In this document: positions 1 through 13,700 of the stretch, in pieces
Layout of the letters: the number at the start of each line of letters is the position of its first letter
Position numbering within the stretch: the stretch's first letter is position 1
Origin: Bugula neritina
Lineage: Eukaryota; Bryozoa; Gymnolaemata; Cheilostomatida; Bugulidae
DNA length: 64,000 bases
NCBI GenBank assembly: GCA_964035545.1
Contig: OZ037765.1
Span: forward strand, 5,081,698 to 5,145,697
Direction of reading: 5' to 3'
The notes under the pieces: generated by a model
What the model was told of the DNA's origin: nothing
Database searches by the model: none
The model's input: the letters and a program-made list of their open reading frames with translations, nothing else
Program-made: the position numbers and the translations under genes

Positions 1-1249
1 ATATTATCCGCAATTATTTTTCTGTTTATCTTTTTTAATACTTATACATATTTAATTTACAATAACTTAAATTACTAAGATGGCATCAGCCTCTACCTAA
101 TATGCTTCTGCTAAAGCAGTCGAAAAAATTAGATCATTATACCTGTTTTTGGGCGACACCCTTATTTTTCTACTTCTTACCAAAAGCATTGATGAAAAAG
201 TTTATTTTACCTTCGCAGCGGGCCTTGTTGATTCAACTCTATCATACCGGTTAAAAGTAAGTGAACCATGATTATATCTTGAGTGAAAACGTGAATTGAA
301 GACATCGTTGATACTTGAGATATTATACGCGCATATGGCCGAGCTTCTAGTAGCACTTCTACAAAACAATATCTCACAACTGAATATATCAGATTTAACT
401 AAATTGCAAAATTCAAGAATGTTTTTTTATGTTACGCCAAATATCTTTTTCAACATTGAATTTGGTTTAAAGATTTTATTAAACCAGCACTTCTAACCTT
501 TAATCATTTTTAGTTTCAAAATATTGGAGAATTTGAAAATTACTGCTATTTATATTTTCTAAATAATAATGGTTTTAAAAATTCTGCAACATTTTTGAGC
601 TTCTAAATAAATTATTTTTGCATTAAAAAACTGGCAATAGTTAAATTCATTGTAAACATATTACTACAATAGTTGATTACTTTGGTGAATTGAATATTGC
701 AAAAAATATTTCTTCTCCTTCCATAAAAGATGAGGGATGAGGTTCAGATGAGTCGGCTTTTCATACAAAATAAAATAAAAACGAATACAAGGCTCTGATA
801 CCAATCTTTAAATATCTTCATAGAACAAGTAATCATCATTTTTATCTTAAATTAAATTACAACTAAAATTTACTATGCAACATGTTTATCAAACTTTAAA
901 AATTAAGTAATTCTGGTTTAGTTAACCTGCTTATTAAAAAATTAAAATGCTGATGATAAGTAGTAAATTACTTAGCAGTAAAACAAGATAAATAAATATT
1001 CTGTTTCAACTGCAAATGCCCTGTGTATCTGCTATACATGTATATAAATTCGCTGCTAGGACAATCATATTTACAATGAACTTATTGATATTTAATTGAC
1101 TTTCACTTTCTAAACATATTTGCTCTACAAGTATTGGAGAACAGCAAAGCTATGGTGACTTATGAAAAATCTGAAATTTTTCTGAGACTCTAAATTTTTA
1201 CAAGTGTTTACGTAAGTAGACTGTTTTTGTAATATGCAAAGAAATGTAC
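1..1249. other. left-edge AT-rich DNA, presumed semaphorin intron/3' part
   Basis: No convincing exon was found here. The minus strand should carry the continuation of the semaphorin gene. One open stretch at about 205-285 (minus) ends in a GTAAAA donor-like site, but its translation is not recognisably semaphorin, so it is not called. The rest is AT-rich with no RNA gene or clear repeat. Confidence 0.4.
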
Positions 1250-3077
1250 CTAAAACATCAATGTTTGTCCTGTAATATCCGGAGAAGCTTCTTGTGATAT
1301 ATGAAGAAGATCTGCGTTCTTTGATTCCAGCATGGCCACATATTAGCCTTGCTTTATACAAGGTTGCAAATAAGAATTTTGATTTCTCATCGTTTGGGTC
1401 AAGACCCCTTCCTTTATCATTTTTACACACTCGGGCTATTCTTGAGTAGACCACCTGTTCCGCGCCTAAACTGTACAGTGTCTCTCTGGCTGGCTCGGAG
1501 TACATTAGGTATACGTAGCTGTCAGTCTCGAAGACGCTTTTGAACTCCGGTCCTCTCTCGTTAAAAAAATCTGAAAGAACACAGCTTCCTGTAACGTAAC
1601 TTTACTATTAGAAGTGTCATTATGTACCTAAAAATGGTTTATGGCAAGGGTGGGCAACTTCTTTTAGATAAGGGCTAAGTTCAGAAGTCAGCCAAAATGA
1701 AGGGTCAAATAATAAATTTCATTATAATAAAGTGATTTGTCACCAAACCTATACTGTGCTAATCAGGATGCATATAATAGTTTTTACTTACTCTAAGTAT
1801 TAAAAGGGCCACTGAAAATGGGCAAAAGGTCACAGGTGACTCTGGAGTTTTCAGTTGCCCACTCCTGGTCAATGGTTTTATGTAAGATGATTGAAGTTAA
1901 ACTTATACATTATGTTAAAATTTTTTAAGCATGTTGAGATACTTTTAAATATTTTATGGGCATTAATGTTTTGTTTAAAATAGCTTTGTTAGTTGAAAAA
2001 AATTCCATGATAACAAAAAAACTTTACAAAGTATAACGATAACAAAAAAAGGTTGATTCAAATTAAAACGATGATTTAGCACTGTTGACCCAAAAATTTA
2101 AAATATCCAATGAGCATGTGTCATGTGACGCTAAATTTGGACATATCGTCATAATAAAGGAATGTGAAGTGACGTTAATCAAATATTTTATTGATTGAAA
2201 CGTCTTATTAGGTAAGTCAAAATAACCTAGCGTCACTACAGGACTTGAGGTTACTGTAAAATAACTTCTCCCAACCATCATCAAACCCAAGTTTTCTACC
2301 TTGCAACTCAGTGAGCTAGTTATTAGACTACAAGGGCTACTGGGAAATCTCAACGCAAACTAATTTTGTTCATTTATTTTTATTTGCAACCACTCCAAGC
2401 CTGACAATGTCCGTTATTAATTTTGTATTAGGAATCGATCTAATTAGCTTACCGATTTGAAATAAGTCTTCAAAACGGTCAGTACTAGTCCTCAAACCAG
2501 GCTCTATAACACTTCCATTGCCATCTAACATGTTGCCACGAAAGAAAACAGGTACCCAAATGGCACTATTTCGAAGTTGGTGAGTGACTACATACACGAC
2601 ACCCGTGTCATTGGTTTTGAGAACAACCATATCATTCCATGGCAATAGTGGGGAGAGACTTTCGGTTAGCTCATCATCTATAGCTTCTGAAGTCAATGTC
2701 CATGTTTCCTAAAATCATATTTCACTCTCATGTTTTGCAATTAACGGTGTATGCAGATTTAGCAAGCAGTATTAACAGTTTAAAAACCTACATTTATTAA
2801 AAGCAACTTTCGGCAACTTGGTTTTTTGGCACTGCTAGCACACACTCGAAAATATGAGTCACTCATTCTAATGGCTGATCTCACATAGCTGTTGCAGTCT
2901 TTAAACTTATTGCTTTCAGTATAACAATAGCGATCGTGTTCGGTAGTAGGCACCCACTCATGCTTGGTATTGAGAGTCATGGATTGTGTGTCGACATTGT
3001 ACAGGTATTTTCTAAATATATATATATATATATATATAATAATTGTATCGTGAGATTTTTAAAAAACAGCGATAAAA

Positions 3078-3124
<47 letters not shown>

Positions 3125-5224
3125 TAATAATTAAAATATTAAAATGACTTTCCTTTGTTAATTTATTTTGATTTGAACAATCTGACATCATATATACCAC
3201 CATTTACTAAAACGTCATTTGTGATATCTAATGTAGTACAAAATCACCTATAACCTAATATATACTATAACATTATCTATAATTTACATTTGTATATTAC
3301 ACACCCTTAGCTATAATATTCTATATATCTTAGCATTATCTGTAATTTCAAAATGTTGTAAATTATGCAGATGCTTTTGACAATCTCACCCAACTTCGTT
3401 CATTATACAAGACACTGTCATAGAAAATAATATACAATGACCACGTGAAAGGTGTGATAAAATAATTTTTATCTAAATATTTAGTTTGATAATCTAAATA
3501 ACGAAATTATAATTATAATTATGATTATAATTATAATGATAATTATGATTTAGCACATGGAAAGATACTCTTAAAAACAGTAGAATATTTGAATGATTGA
3601 ATTGGCTATTGAGTGTTCTATGCAACGTAAAATGAAGAATGAATATAAATTATTATTTGCATACAATGTACAAATGTAAAGACGCCTTAAGTTTTGATTT
3701 TTTTATAAAGATTTCTTTATATACCTGTTTATAAATAAATCTAAGTTGAAAACAATTTAAATGTTTCTAAAAAGTTTTCATATTCCTACATATTTTTACT
3801 TATAAAACTATAATTTTTAAGCTGACTGTGAGTTGCAACTACAGTAATATAACAAAGGAGGTTAAACAGCAACATGCACAACTTACTGACAAAAATTACC
3901 TGGTCAAAAATTATTAAAAATAGGTTAGTACAAACAAATCTCAAACCTAGCTTGCCTAAAATATGTAGTAATTAAAAACTACTCGGCAATTTTCAAGATT
4001 TACCCATAAAAACCTTCTTTAGCAAATTGATATTTCACTAAAATACACATTTCACTACCTAAAAAAATGTCAAACATTGATTACAATTGCTATCATATGA
4101 CTCGATACCATTTTTTTGATAAACATATTTACCTCCCACCAACAAGAATAAAGCTTTTGTCAATGTGCAGAATACGCAGATACGAGTTGGTTGAATTACC
4201 ATCAACTGTGAACAAATTCTTTGCTGCAATGACTTCAAAAAAATAATATTTAAATTAGAAAGAGTTTTTTTCTCAAATAGAAGCTACTATGTTGATATAT
4301 AAAAACCATTTATTGCATAATATTACATGATTATAATAATCATATAAAAGTTTTCTTCCATGGTGTATTCCTATATTACATCCACAGCCAGCATTAAATT
4401 GCTATGTAATACACAATAAGTCGGCTAAACTAATTGCAGACTAAAAAACTAATGCAATTGCCTCTATCTGCTAAAAATACAAACATTTTTAATTAGAATA
4501 TCATTGAGATCATAAAACTTGTAGATTTTCAGTGATTACTGACATTTGAACAAACATATGTATAGTATCCACACAACTAAATAAACTACATACAAAATGT
4601 AAATTCAATTCTATAACAATTAAAATATTATAATAAAGCAAAGTATACTGTAAACATTAATTGTAACTGACTGTAATTGTTTTTTAAGAAGACAATATTT
4701 CAGCTCAACCACTAAAACTATATCACTACAAGGAGAAAAATGAATACATAATAAGTATATAAGTAATATAGCTGACCAACTTGAAGAGAAACAAAAGTGT
4801 CTGCACACATTCACACTAAATAAATTTTTTTTATCCGAAATATAATTTTAATGTCATTAAATAAGTGAAGTAGCAAAATGTATTAAAACATTATTTTGAG
4901 TTTTCAGCCCATGATTTTTTAATTAAAAAACTAAAAACTAAAGCTATGTTTAAGTACCAACCAATAAGTAAGATTGCTTGTATAGAAAATGGAGAATCCA
5001 GTACTGATATTTGTCATAACAAAATAATCATAATTATTGACAATTAAGATAATCTAAAACAATTTTCTAGTAAATAAGACAGCTGAAATAAAATTAGTTT
5101 GTATTTAACCACATGTTTTTATCAAAATAAAATAAGTATATTATTGTAGATGATTTCCCTTACCTAACTCAACACTGCAGAATATCGTAGAGATAAGGGC
5201 AAAAATTACTCTGTAACTGAACAT
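1250..5224 (-). CDS. semaphorin-like protein, N-terminal part (5 exons, partial)
   Basis: Semaphorins are secreted or membrane guidance ligands whose Sema beta-propeller binds plexins. Five minus-strand exons join in frame: 5164-5224, 4133-4232, 2792-3011, 2453-2708 and about 1250-1570. Exon 1 starts at ATG 5224 and encodes a hydrophobic signal peptide (residues 1 to about 17), ending at a GTAAGG donor. Exon 2 gives the first propeller strand (SYLRILHIDKSFILVGGR). Exon 3 carries KFKDCNSYVRSAIRM and CASSAKKPSC, the equivalents of the family's C-x-NYIRV and CGTNAF-x-PxC. Exon 5 carries YSRIARVCKNDKG and KARLIC, the hallmark YSRVARVCKND...KARL.C block. About 320 residues are seen; the rest of the Sema domain and any PSI, Ig or membrane part lie beyond the left edge. 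All exon phases agree. The exon-5 3' end (donor at 1249-1244) is uncertain. The subclass cannot be assigned. Confidence 0.85.
1645..1867. mobile_element. hAT-like MITE
   Basis: A 223-bp non-autonomous element in a semaphorin intron. The left end reads CAAGGGTGGGCAAC and the right end GTTGCCCACTCCTG, the CAGGGGTGGGCAA-type inverted ends typical of hAT elements. The 8-bp flanks gtttatgg and gtcaatgg match at 6 of 8 positions, fitting a decayed hAT target duplication. No coding capacity. Confidence 0.6.
3016..3124. repeat. two TA microsatellites
   Basis: TA runs at about 3016-3039 and 3081-3124, separated by about 40 bases. They sit just upstream (gene sense) of semaphorin exon 3, inside the intron. 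The first run begins only a few bases from the predicted splice acceptor. Confidence 0.9.
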
Positions 5225-6245
5225 TTTGAAACTAAGTATATGCCAGCATAGTCAAGTTTCAACAGCTTATTTTTATTGTAAATCAATTAATTCTTTTTTA
5301 TTATTTATCACTTGTTTTTAAAATATGCAAAAAATGTTAGGAATTTTAATAATAAATAATTGGATACCTTTGTTGGTTAGACAAGCTGGCTATAGCAGAT
5401 AAAATTATGTTCCTATTTAAGCTAGGGCAAGAAATATTTTTTACACCATTAGTGATTTGCTAATTAAACGTGTTACAAGTACAACTTTTGCAGCAGGCTT
5501 ATAAGTTACAACTTAAAAAATCATGATGCAAAAATTCTGATCAAAATTTTGTAAGCATCTTGCATTTTATAGGTATAAATAAATTATTTGAAAGATAAAT
5601 CAAAGCTTAGATTTTATTGGGGAAACTTTTCTTTTTGTGCCTACAAAGATCAGCAAATTTCTTATATATTTTTTAACCAAGTAGTGTGGAGAATTGATTA
5701 GCAAATATCTATGCACTTGCAGTAAGGTCTAGTTATAGGTTCTAGAAAGTCAAATGTGAAAAGTTTTGCATGAAGCTACTTTGAATTAATATAGTTGATC
5801 CTGGATACAATAATATAATGTTATAATAATATAATAACTGTCTCTATAGATTTCATGCAAATGAATAAATGCCATAAAAACAAAAAACACTATTTTACTA
5901 AACATATTGCTAAATTATTAAAATAATTTATTGAAAATTTATTAATTTATATAGCCTTAGCTATACAAAACATAAGTAAGTTATAATACTACAAACAGTA
6001 ATATATAAAATAGATCTAAACTTTAGCATCTAATGCTGCAAAAATATTTTAAACTATGCAAATGTGGCAGCTGTTTTATTGCAATAATATTGCAAAAAAT
6101 CTAAAAATATGTTAATCGGAACAAAAAATTTCTTAAATACTTGAAATGCTAATTACTAATATTTTTAAACGATGATGTAGACTCCACATTTAAAAAGATG
6201 ATCTTTTATTTTTTATTTATAATTTTTTTACAAATGAAATTAGCA
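5225..6245. other. divergent intergenic region between two secreted-protein genes
   Basis: About 1 kb of AT-rich DNA between the start codon of the minus-strand semaphorin (5224) and the chosen start codon of the plus-strand Ig protein (6246). It must hold the 5' UTRs and promoters of both. I see no CpG-rich stretch or unambiguous promoter motif. Confidence 0.5.
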
Positions 6246-7669
6246 ATGAAAAGAAAATTTATAGGAAACTTTACAGTATTTATAGCTTGCTGTATTAGTG
6301 CTTCAACTGCGTTGGGTCAGTATAACAATATTATATGTAGCATTATGCAGCCATTATTTCTCAGTAATGCAACAAGATTAAACATTGATTTTTTATTGAT
6401 AGTGCATTTTTTGGATTTGGCGAAGATTTGTGGTTAAATTGCTAAAGAATTGCATATAATTTTTAAACTAAGTATGATAGAATTATTTAGTATTATCAAT
6501 TATGAAATAATTACAGGATCTAAAGTTCATCTTATCCTAAGAACCTAGAAACAAAGAAAAAAGGAAATAAAACTAATTAACATTTATAGCTACTTGAATT
6601 TTCACTTTATAGTTAGGATAAAAGATCTCTCAATGTTATAGACACTGTGCCAACACTATATCCAAAGTCAGGAGATCTAGAGGTTGTTGTGACAGAGTCC
6701 GTGACAATTAGATGCGATGTAACAATTACAGATAACGGTAAAATGTCTGTCTGTTCAGCAGTAAGAAAGTTAACATCTTGAGTAATACTTTTTGTTTTAT
6801 GATGAATGGTCTCAGTTATAGTGCTGTACCTATAAAGCTTGCCCCCACTGAGGTTCTACCTGTGATCTCTAACTTGCAAGCAACCGGGATAACTTTTACA
6901 CCATGGACTATGCTTGGTAATCACATCTCTACATCTCACTCAGTTCTCTGAACACCATTGGCCTTTCTGCTTTTCTCCTTCAGTCTTTAGGTTACCCTGA
7001 CTTCTCAAAAGCCACGTAGTACTACTACACTTTACTAAAGGCCAAAATGGTTTATAACATTTTTGTTCAAACTAGGATTCAAACCACGAGGACCACTGGG
7101 TAAACTCAACTCTATACACCCTGCCCTAGTGTGATTCCCAGCAAGGGGGGGGGGGCAAGCTCATTTCGTACTATCAACTGTTTGTTTTTTTATTAGAATG
7201 TTTATTGAACACTACTATATATTGGTTACATGGATGAATAGGAAACGCTCAGTGAACATACTATCTGTATATTTCATAGGTATGTGCACATGCACATATA
7301 TAAATATCATCTTGTTATAGACAATCTACAATTTCTGGCAGATGGAGTCACTGTTTTTACTTTATCAAGTGCTAATCTATCTGACTCAAGCTCCGTTGTG
7401 AAAGAAAAGTTTTCACCTTTGGTATCTTCAGGTAGGACAGTGAAATGAACTAAGCAGCTTTTGAAATCATTTTCATCTGTATTAGCATCACATCTGTTAC
7501 CTTTGTAGTGTGAAATTTAATTTAAAAACTACTTAATAACATATAATAACACCCTCAAAGCTTTTTTCTAGCGCAAGTATTTAGGCCTATAGTGAGCTGT
7601 GTGGGCAGCATTGAGGGTTTGTACAATATTTTCTTGCGTAGGCCTATAGAGAATGAATTTAATTTTAAA

Positions 7670-7735
<66 letters not shown>

Positions 7736-10700
7736 TTAGTACATATATTATTTAGCATGATGATCAATTTATATAGAGAATTGAATGATTATGTCAATAA
7801 AACAAAAAGCAATTAGCTCTTGATAACTTATGCAGTTAAAAAAGCAAACTTAAAATAATTATAACTGTTCTTTCTTGTAGAATCGAGTAGCATAAGTTTA
7901 ACACCTCCATTCTATCGCAATGTTTCCATTTTCTACGTCATTAATGAGACGGCACACAAAGATAGTGCCACGTATACATGTGAGCACGGCCCCGAGACTG
8001 CTGAAGTCAACCTCATAGTGAAAGGTAGGAAACCTAATTACTAAAATATTTTACTCTGATAATTCTATGGTAATGCTATTACATATGTAATATTATGAAT
8101 TCGATTGCTAATATTATTGATTATAAAAATTTATAAACATGTAATTTATAAAAAAATTTTTAAAAAAGACTGCTTTAGGACTTTTAGCTTTAATCCAAAT
8201 AAGCGCAGTCTTTTATAAGCACAACATTTTGAGTTCGAAAGCAAAAATGAGAAAATAAATTAATCAGAAGATGCGAAATTTTTATTTAAATGCAAAAACT
8301 CAACAACTCAAGTTCTTTGAACTTTTTAGTTTGAGCAGGTTAAATTGTTGTGAGAACGTAACTTCTTTTTCTCTTAGTTCAAAAACTGACATTTTAATTT
8401 CTCCAATTATGTACTTGTCTTAAATTGAGCTCATATCACAATATAAGAAAGTTAAGCATTCTAGCTTGCCTTTAAACACATCCCAAGTTTTTCATCAAAT
8501 TGGGGAGATTTCATTAAACAAATATACATGGTATATGATTATCATAATATCACAAAAAATACACAAAATTGTATAATGCTACTTAATTCTACTGCACACT
8601 GTAAACCACAAATGCTAATTATAATTCTTAAAATGCAGATGAAATACTTATAACTACATGTTAGTTAAAAGATTTTTAAGAAAAGTTGCAGTGATATAAT
8701 TACAGAACCTGAGAACGTTGCATTTCAAAGACAAAAAACACATAATATGCTATACATAAACTAGATTATACAAAATATTGTGATTGATTTTTTGAGTTGT
8801 TTTTTTGTTTCGTATTATTTAGCCTTAGCATGATATATTACTTAACTTTTTGTGGTGTTTTTTCTTTTGTGCACTGTAAGCTGATCTTCGTCCAAAATCG
8901 GACATGTCGTAGTGTCGGGCATCTGAGATGGAGCTTCGACACATCTGACATGTTTGGCCAAAGATCGGTAGAATATAATGGAAATCCGACGAACGTCTGA
9001 TTTTCAGAGTATACAAGGAGGTGAGCTGGCAGTGCAGAGTCTCTCTACAACTGGAGCTCGCTGCAGAAAGGCTCACTACATACAACTCTACCTTCAATAA
9101 AGATTTTCCATTGAATCACAAGGAGTTATGTTCTCCACTTAGTTATTTCTAAATCCATCAAGTTACTACAATATATGCTTTTATACTGAATTTTGTTTAT
9201 TTGATTCAGGGCCTCCGCGTGATCTCAGTCTCTTCCTGGACCCTACTGTTAATTTACATTTGAATATGGAAATTAACATTAACAACGAAACCTATTATGC
9301 GCTGGATGTTGACCGTAACAATGCGACAAGCTTCGAAATTGTAGGATTTTCAACGGCTATACCAACGGCTAATCACTCATGGTCAAAGGTTTCCCGGGAC
9401 TCAGTGAGCAAATTTTTTTTATTTATGGGTTGAGAGAGTGAGTTACATAGCCCAAGATCTACATTTATGAGTTACTAGTACATGTGGCCACAAGCTAGCC
9501 ATTGATTAAAAGCTTAAACTTGACCTGCATGACAATATATTTGCTAAAAATAAATGTTCAAAACAAATTATTATTTGAACAGGCAAGCTCATTGAGATTT
9601 CCCGTATGTTTTAACAACTTTCTCATTGCTTTATTTAAATATTTAGACATTTTGATGACTTTATAGACATAAACTACCGGCAATCCTCATCAGCTGCAGT
9701 ATATATCATTGTGATTTTGTAGTTTGAGATAAATGAAGTTCCTGATGCTATCGACAACTTGGAAATAGAAGTAAAAAACTTAACCAACATAGGAGCTGAA
9801 TATAGATTTGATGCTAGAAATGAATATGGCTCCAATCATATATTCCTCGTGATTCGAGTAGTGCGTGAGTTTATTTTGAAGCACTGAATATTATTTTGTT
9901 ATAATATTGTGCTAAAAATTTAAATAGAACTCACATTTATTAAGTATTTCTGTATATGAGGGTTTGAAACAATTTCATGTATAACTTAGTGTATATATGC
10001 ACAACTCCTATAATCTGCATTTTACTAGAGAATGAAATTCAAAGACACTCCTTTTTCAAACTCCATAAACATATTATTATTATAATATAATAATTACAGT
10101 ATAGAATGCACATAAGTAAATTAGCTCAGATTTGAACAATTACATTCAGTGATTTCTCTTGAGTATTTTGGGTAGAGGTAAACGGCCTAGTCTTAAATTA
10201 GATAAAAGTAACATAATAATACATATATGTACGTATAAATGTAGGTTTTACCAATCTTTACCATAGTACCAAAAATTATTTCATTGTGAAAGTTGCTTTT
10301 ATAAATGCGATGCTGTACAGCAACTTAAAAACAAATCTATTAAAGCAGTTTCTTATTTGATATTTAATTAAGAATGATTCGGCCAGTCATGCATTCAGTC
10401 AAAATTTTAGCTAAGAAATTTTTTCAAGTAAAGAATTAAAGAATTATCTTCTGTCCCATGTATTTGGTAATATAAAGTCCTAAAAATAGCTTCAGTTGCT
10501 GTCCTTCTATCTAATTGTCATGAAGTATTGTTTTTGTTTTGTTAGTCTTTGAGATTTTATCTCAAATCAATCAAATGCTTTCATATCAATTTGATAACTA
10601 CTATAAAATGAAGAACTGGTCAAATCTTAATAAAATTATGCTTTATATAATGCTTTTTGAAAATATATTATAGATAAGCCTGAATCACCTTATATTGTAA

Positions 10701-13700
10701 AGAAAAGATTTTACCCTAAAGAAGGCAATCCGCTATTGGTGGTGTGCTACTTTCGGGCGTATCCTACAGCTGTAATTAACTATGAGAAGAAAACTCCCAG
10801 TGGCTCTTGGACTGTGGCAGCAAATTCTGAGGTTTTAAAACTTTTTGGGACATGAAATAAATAGCTAAACTATTCAAATTAGGATTATGATCTTTTGCTT
10901 AAAATTTGCTTCCACTCTGAACTTCTGATGTTTATTTATATTTAACCAATAGAGAAACCATCAAGCCCCTGCGCTGCATATACCAAACTACACAAAAAAT
11001 GGAAAAATTTCGGATGGTACAGCCTGGGCTATATGCTGCATAACCAGGCCGTGACATACCTCAAACAGCAGCATCACTCAATTTTATTGACATCACACTT
11101 TTGCCGATCAATATAATCTGAGCCAATAATGCAATAGTGCAGTGTTCTCCATGTATAGGCTTCTCTTTGGTTGCATCTTCACAACAATAAATACAAAATC
11201 ATGGTTTAATTAAGAAACTGATATTTATATTTTATCTGAAAACTGACAGTTTTATCCGTATTTGTCAATATTGATTTTAGATAAATGCACACTTTTATTT
11301 TATTTAAAAAACAATCTAATGTAACCGTTTTTATATTATTTCATACATAATACCAAGCAACACATTTGTTGCACTGAAGTAGAGTATACTTTGTTTCTAA
11401 TAATCACTTATATTTGAAGGCAAGAGGATTATATATAAAGAATGTAGACTTTGCAACAGATGTTGGTGACTATCGATGTAACGGAGTGAACTATCTGGGC
11501 TCTGCAATGGAAGAGTTTACAGTTTTAGGTAAGAAGAAAAAATATAGAAAACACTAGATAATATTGTATCTATTTTTAGAATATTCACAGCTTTTTACTC
11601 AACGAAAGGTAGCATGATAATATTATGAAGAGTGTTAGCTGGTCATTGCAGAGGTTGCAATCATGTTATAATATGTAGTTTATTTTAGTATAAGCACTTT
11701 TTACCTTGATTTTCAGTTCTTATTGGATGAAAAAAATGCAGCCTAAAGTATAAAATACACATCACAAATTTGCAATACATATACAAATTGTAAAAAGTGT
11801 TGATCTGTCATCATCATATGCTTTGTATTTTGCTGTTAAATACCTATATAATAGAATTCAATGCTCAAGACAGAAGCAGCCTTCAACTATCTAAGTTTCT
11901 ACAAAACTATTTTGAGCGACTGTAAATACAAAGATAATTGCTGAATTAGCCTGAACTACTACTAAAATATTTTTTGCCTATATAGCCTATTTATTTTCTT
12001 AAATTCCCAAATCTTTAATTAGAATTTATGATAGCTGAAACTTTCACTACCTTAAAAAATGATCTCATCTTTCGCCAAAGGTTATTGCTCAAGTTTGGTA
12101 TAGGCCCTTCCTGTATTCTTCTAGATTTAGTGTTCTAGATTTGTTATTTACATTGCAATACTTAGTGCTTTGGTATTAAAGATCAATGATTTATAATTGA
12201 GCTGATGAAAAAAACAGTAACAACATTTGACTTGAGTAATTAATTTCATGTTTTCATTTAAATATTATCCAAAATATGATAACAGGACATTTAAGAAAAA
12301 GCCAAAACTAGAAACTTTCGTGGCTAGTTTGCAATATACACATATTTTATAATGTTGGTTACTGCAATTTGATTATGAACTAGGTTTATGATTGAGGCTT
12401 TTAATATCAGAACCTCTTCATTATGAAGCTTAAATTTTTCTTTTGCATTTAAAACTAATACAACCAAACTAATTAATCTATGATAAAAAAGGCTGAAATA
12501 ATTGACCACACATCTCTAAAAACTCCTATACTACATTTTAGCTGTTAATTATAAGCTCTAAAACATTAACCATAAAAAATTGACTAAATCCTAAAAAAAA
12601 TTTTTGTCAGGAAAAATAGATGGTTTAAATTTTCAAGTGGGAAACATTTCTACTGACGGGGTGAAACTAAACTTGAAAGTTGAATCTCTGATAGAAGTGG
12701 AGTTCATGTTGATGGTGAACTATACTGATCTGGTACGTACTTAGCAGACAGTTGAGTATATATGTACTTGGCAAACAGTCGAGTATAATATATACATACT
12801 TAGCAAACAGTTGAGTATATATGTACTTGGCAAACATTTGAGTATATATGTACTTAGCAAACAGTTGAGTATAATATATACATACTTAGCAAACAGTTGA
12901 AAATATATGTTCTTAGCAGACATTTGAGTATATTCGTACTTAACAGACATTTGAGTATATACTTCTTACCTGCCATCCCTAATGACTCTACCATTCCAAA
13001 GTTTGTAAAGATGTTACAACAAAATCAAGGGCTTTTATGTTATTCATTTAAATTCAGCAACTACTATTGGATTAGCTCGGATGATGCAGGTCATGCTTGG
13101 TTTAGCTTGAGGTAACTCCAGCTCCTGTAATAATCTGTAAAAGAAGTTCGGTTTCTGGGTTAGGGTATCCGCCTGCGGCGGCTCTCCGCAGTCTAAGATT
13201 CTGGGCTAAGCACTCACTAGTACATGCTAAACACTCTTATTAAATTTTTCACCTATTCACAATCTCCCAGTATGCACACAAGCTCTATATTGTCAGAAAC
13301 TCTGTATTCACACAAATTCTGTATCTTCAGTTTCTATACTCTATCTCACACACATTCTCATATTGTCTCACCTATTCTCACCTTTGTCCTGTTTGGGTAG
13401 CGGTACACACTTTCCTATATTGTACTTTTGAAATTATTCCATGCGGACTACTTGTTACAATTGCTACATTCACTGATAAATGGAATTGTGCTGTCTATGA
13501 AGGTAGATGCAGTAATAGAGAAATTAAGAAAAGCTTGTGTTCTAGATTAGAAATGTAGCATAAGAAGTTATGTTTTCACGAGGATTGCAACCCTCGTTTC
13601 AAACCAAAAATTAATAACAAAATTTAAGAACTTAAGATATCTCAATTTCTCTGCTACTGCTCCTAAATGTGTTTATGAAGATAATAGCAAGAATAACTAT

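Noticed and set aside
2063-2353. Minus-strand open frame between semaphorin exons 4 and 5
   Set aside because: It lies within the intron; exons 4 and 5 join in phase without it and it shows no Sema motif.
7592-7816. Open frames rich in Tyr-Ile on both strands
   Set aside because: Translations of the TA microsatellite. The same applies to frames at 2936-3203 and 30046-30252.
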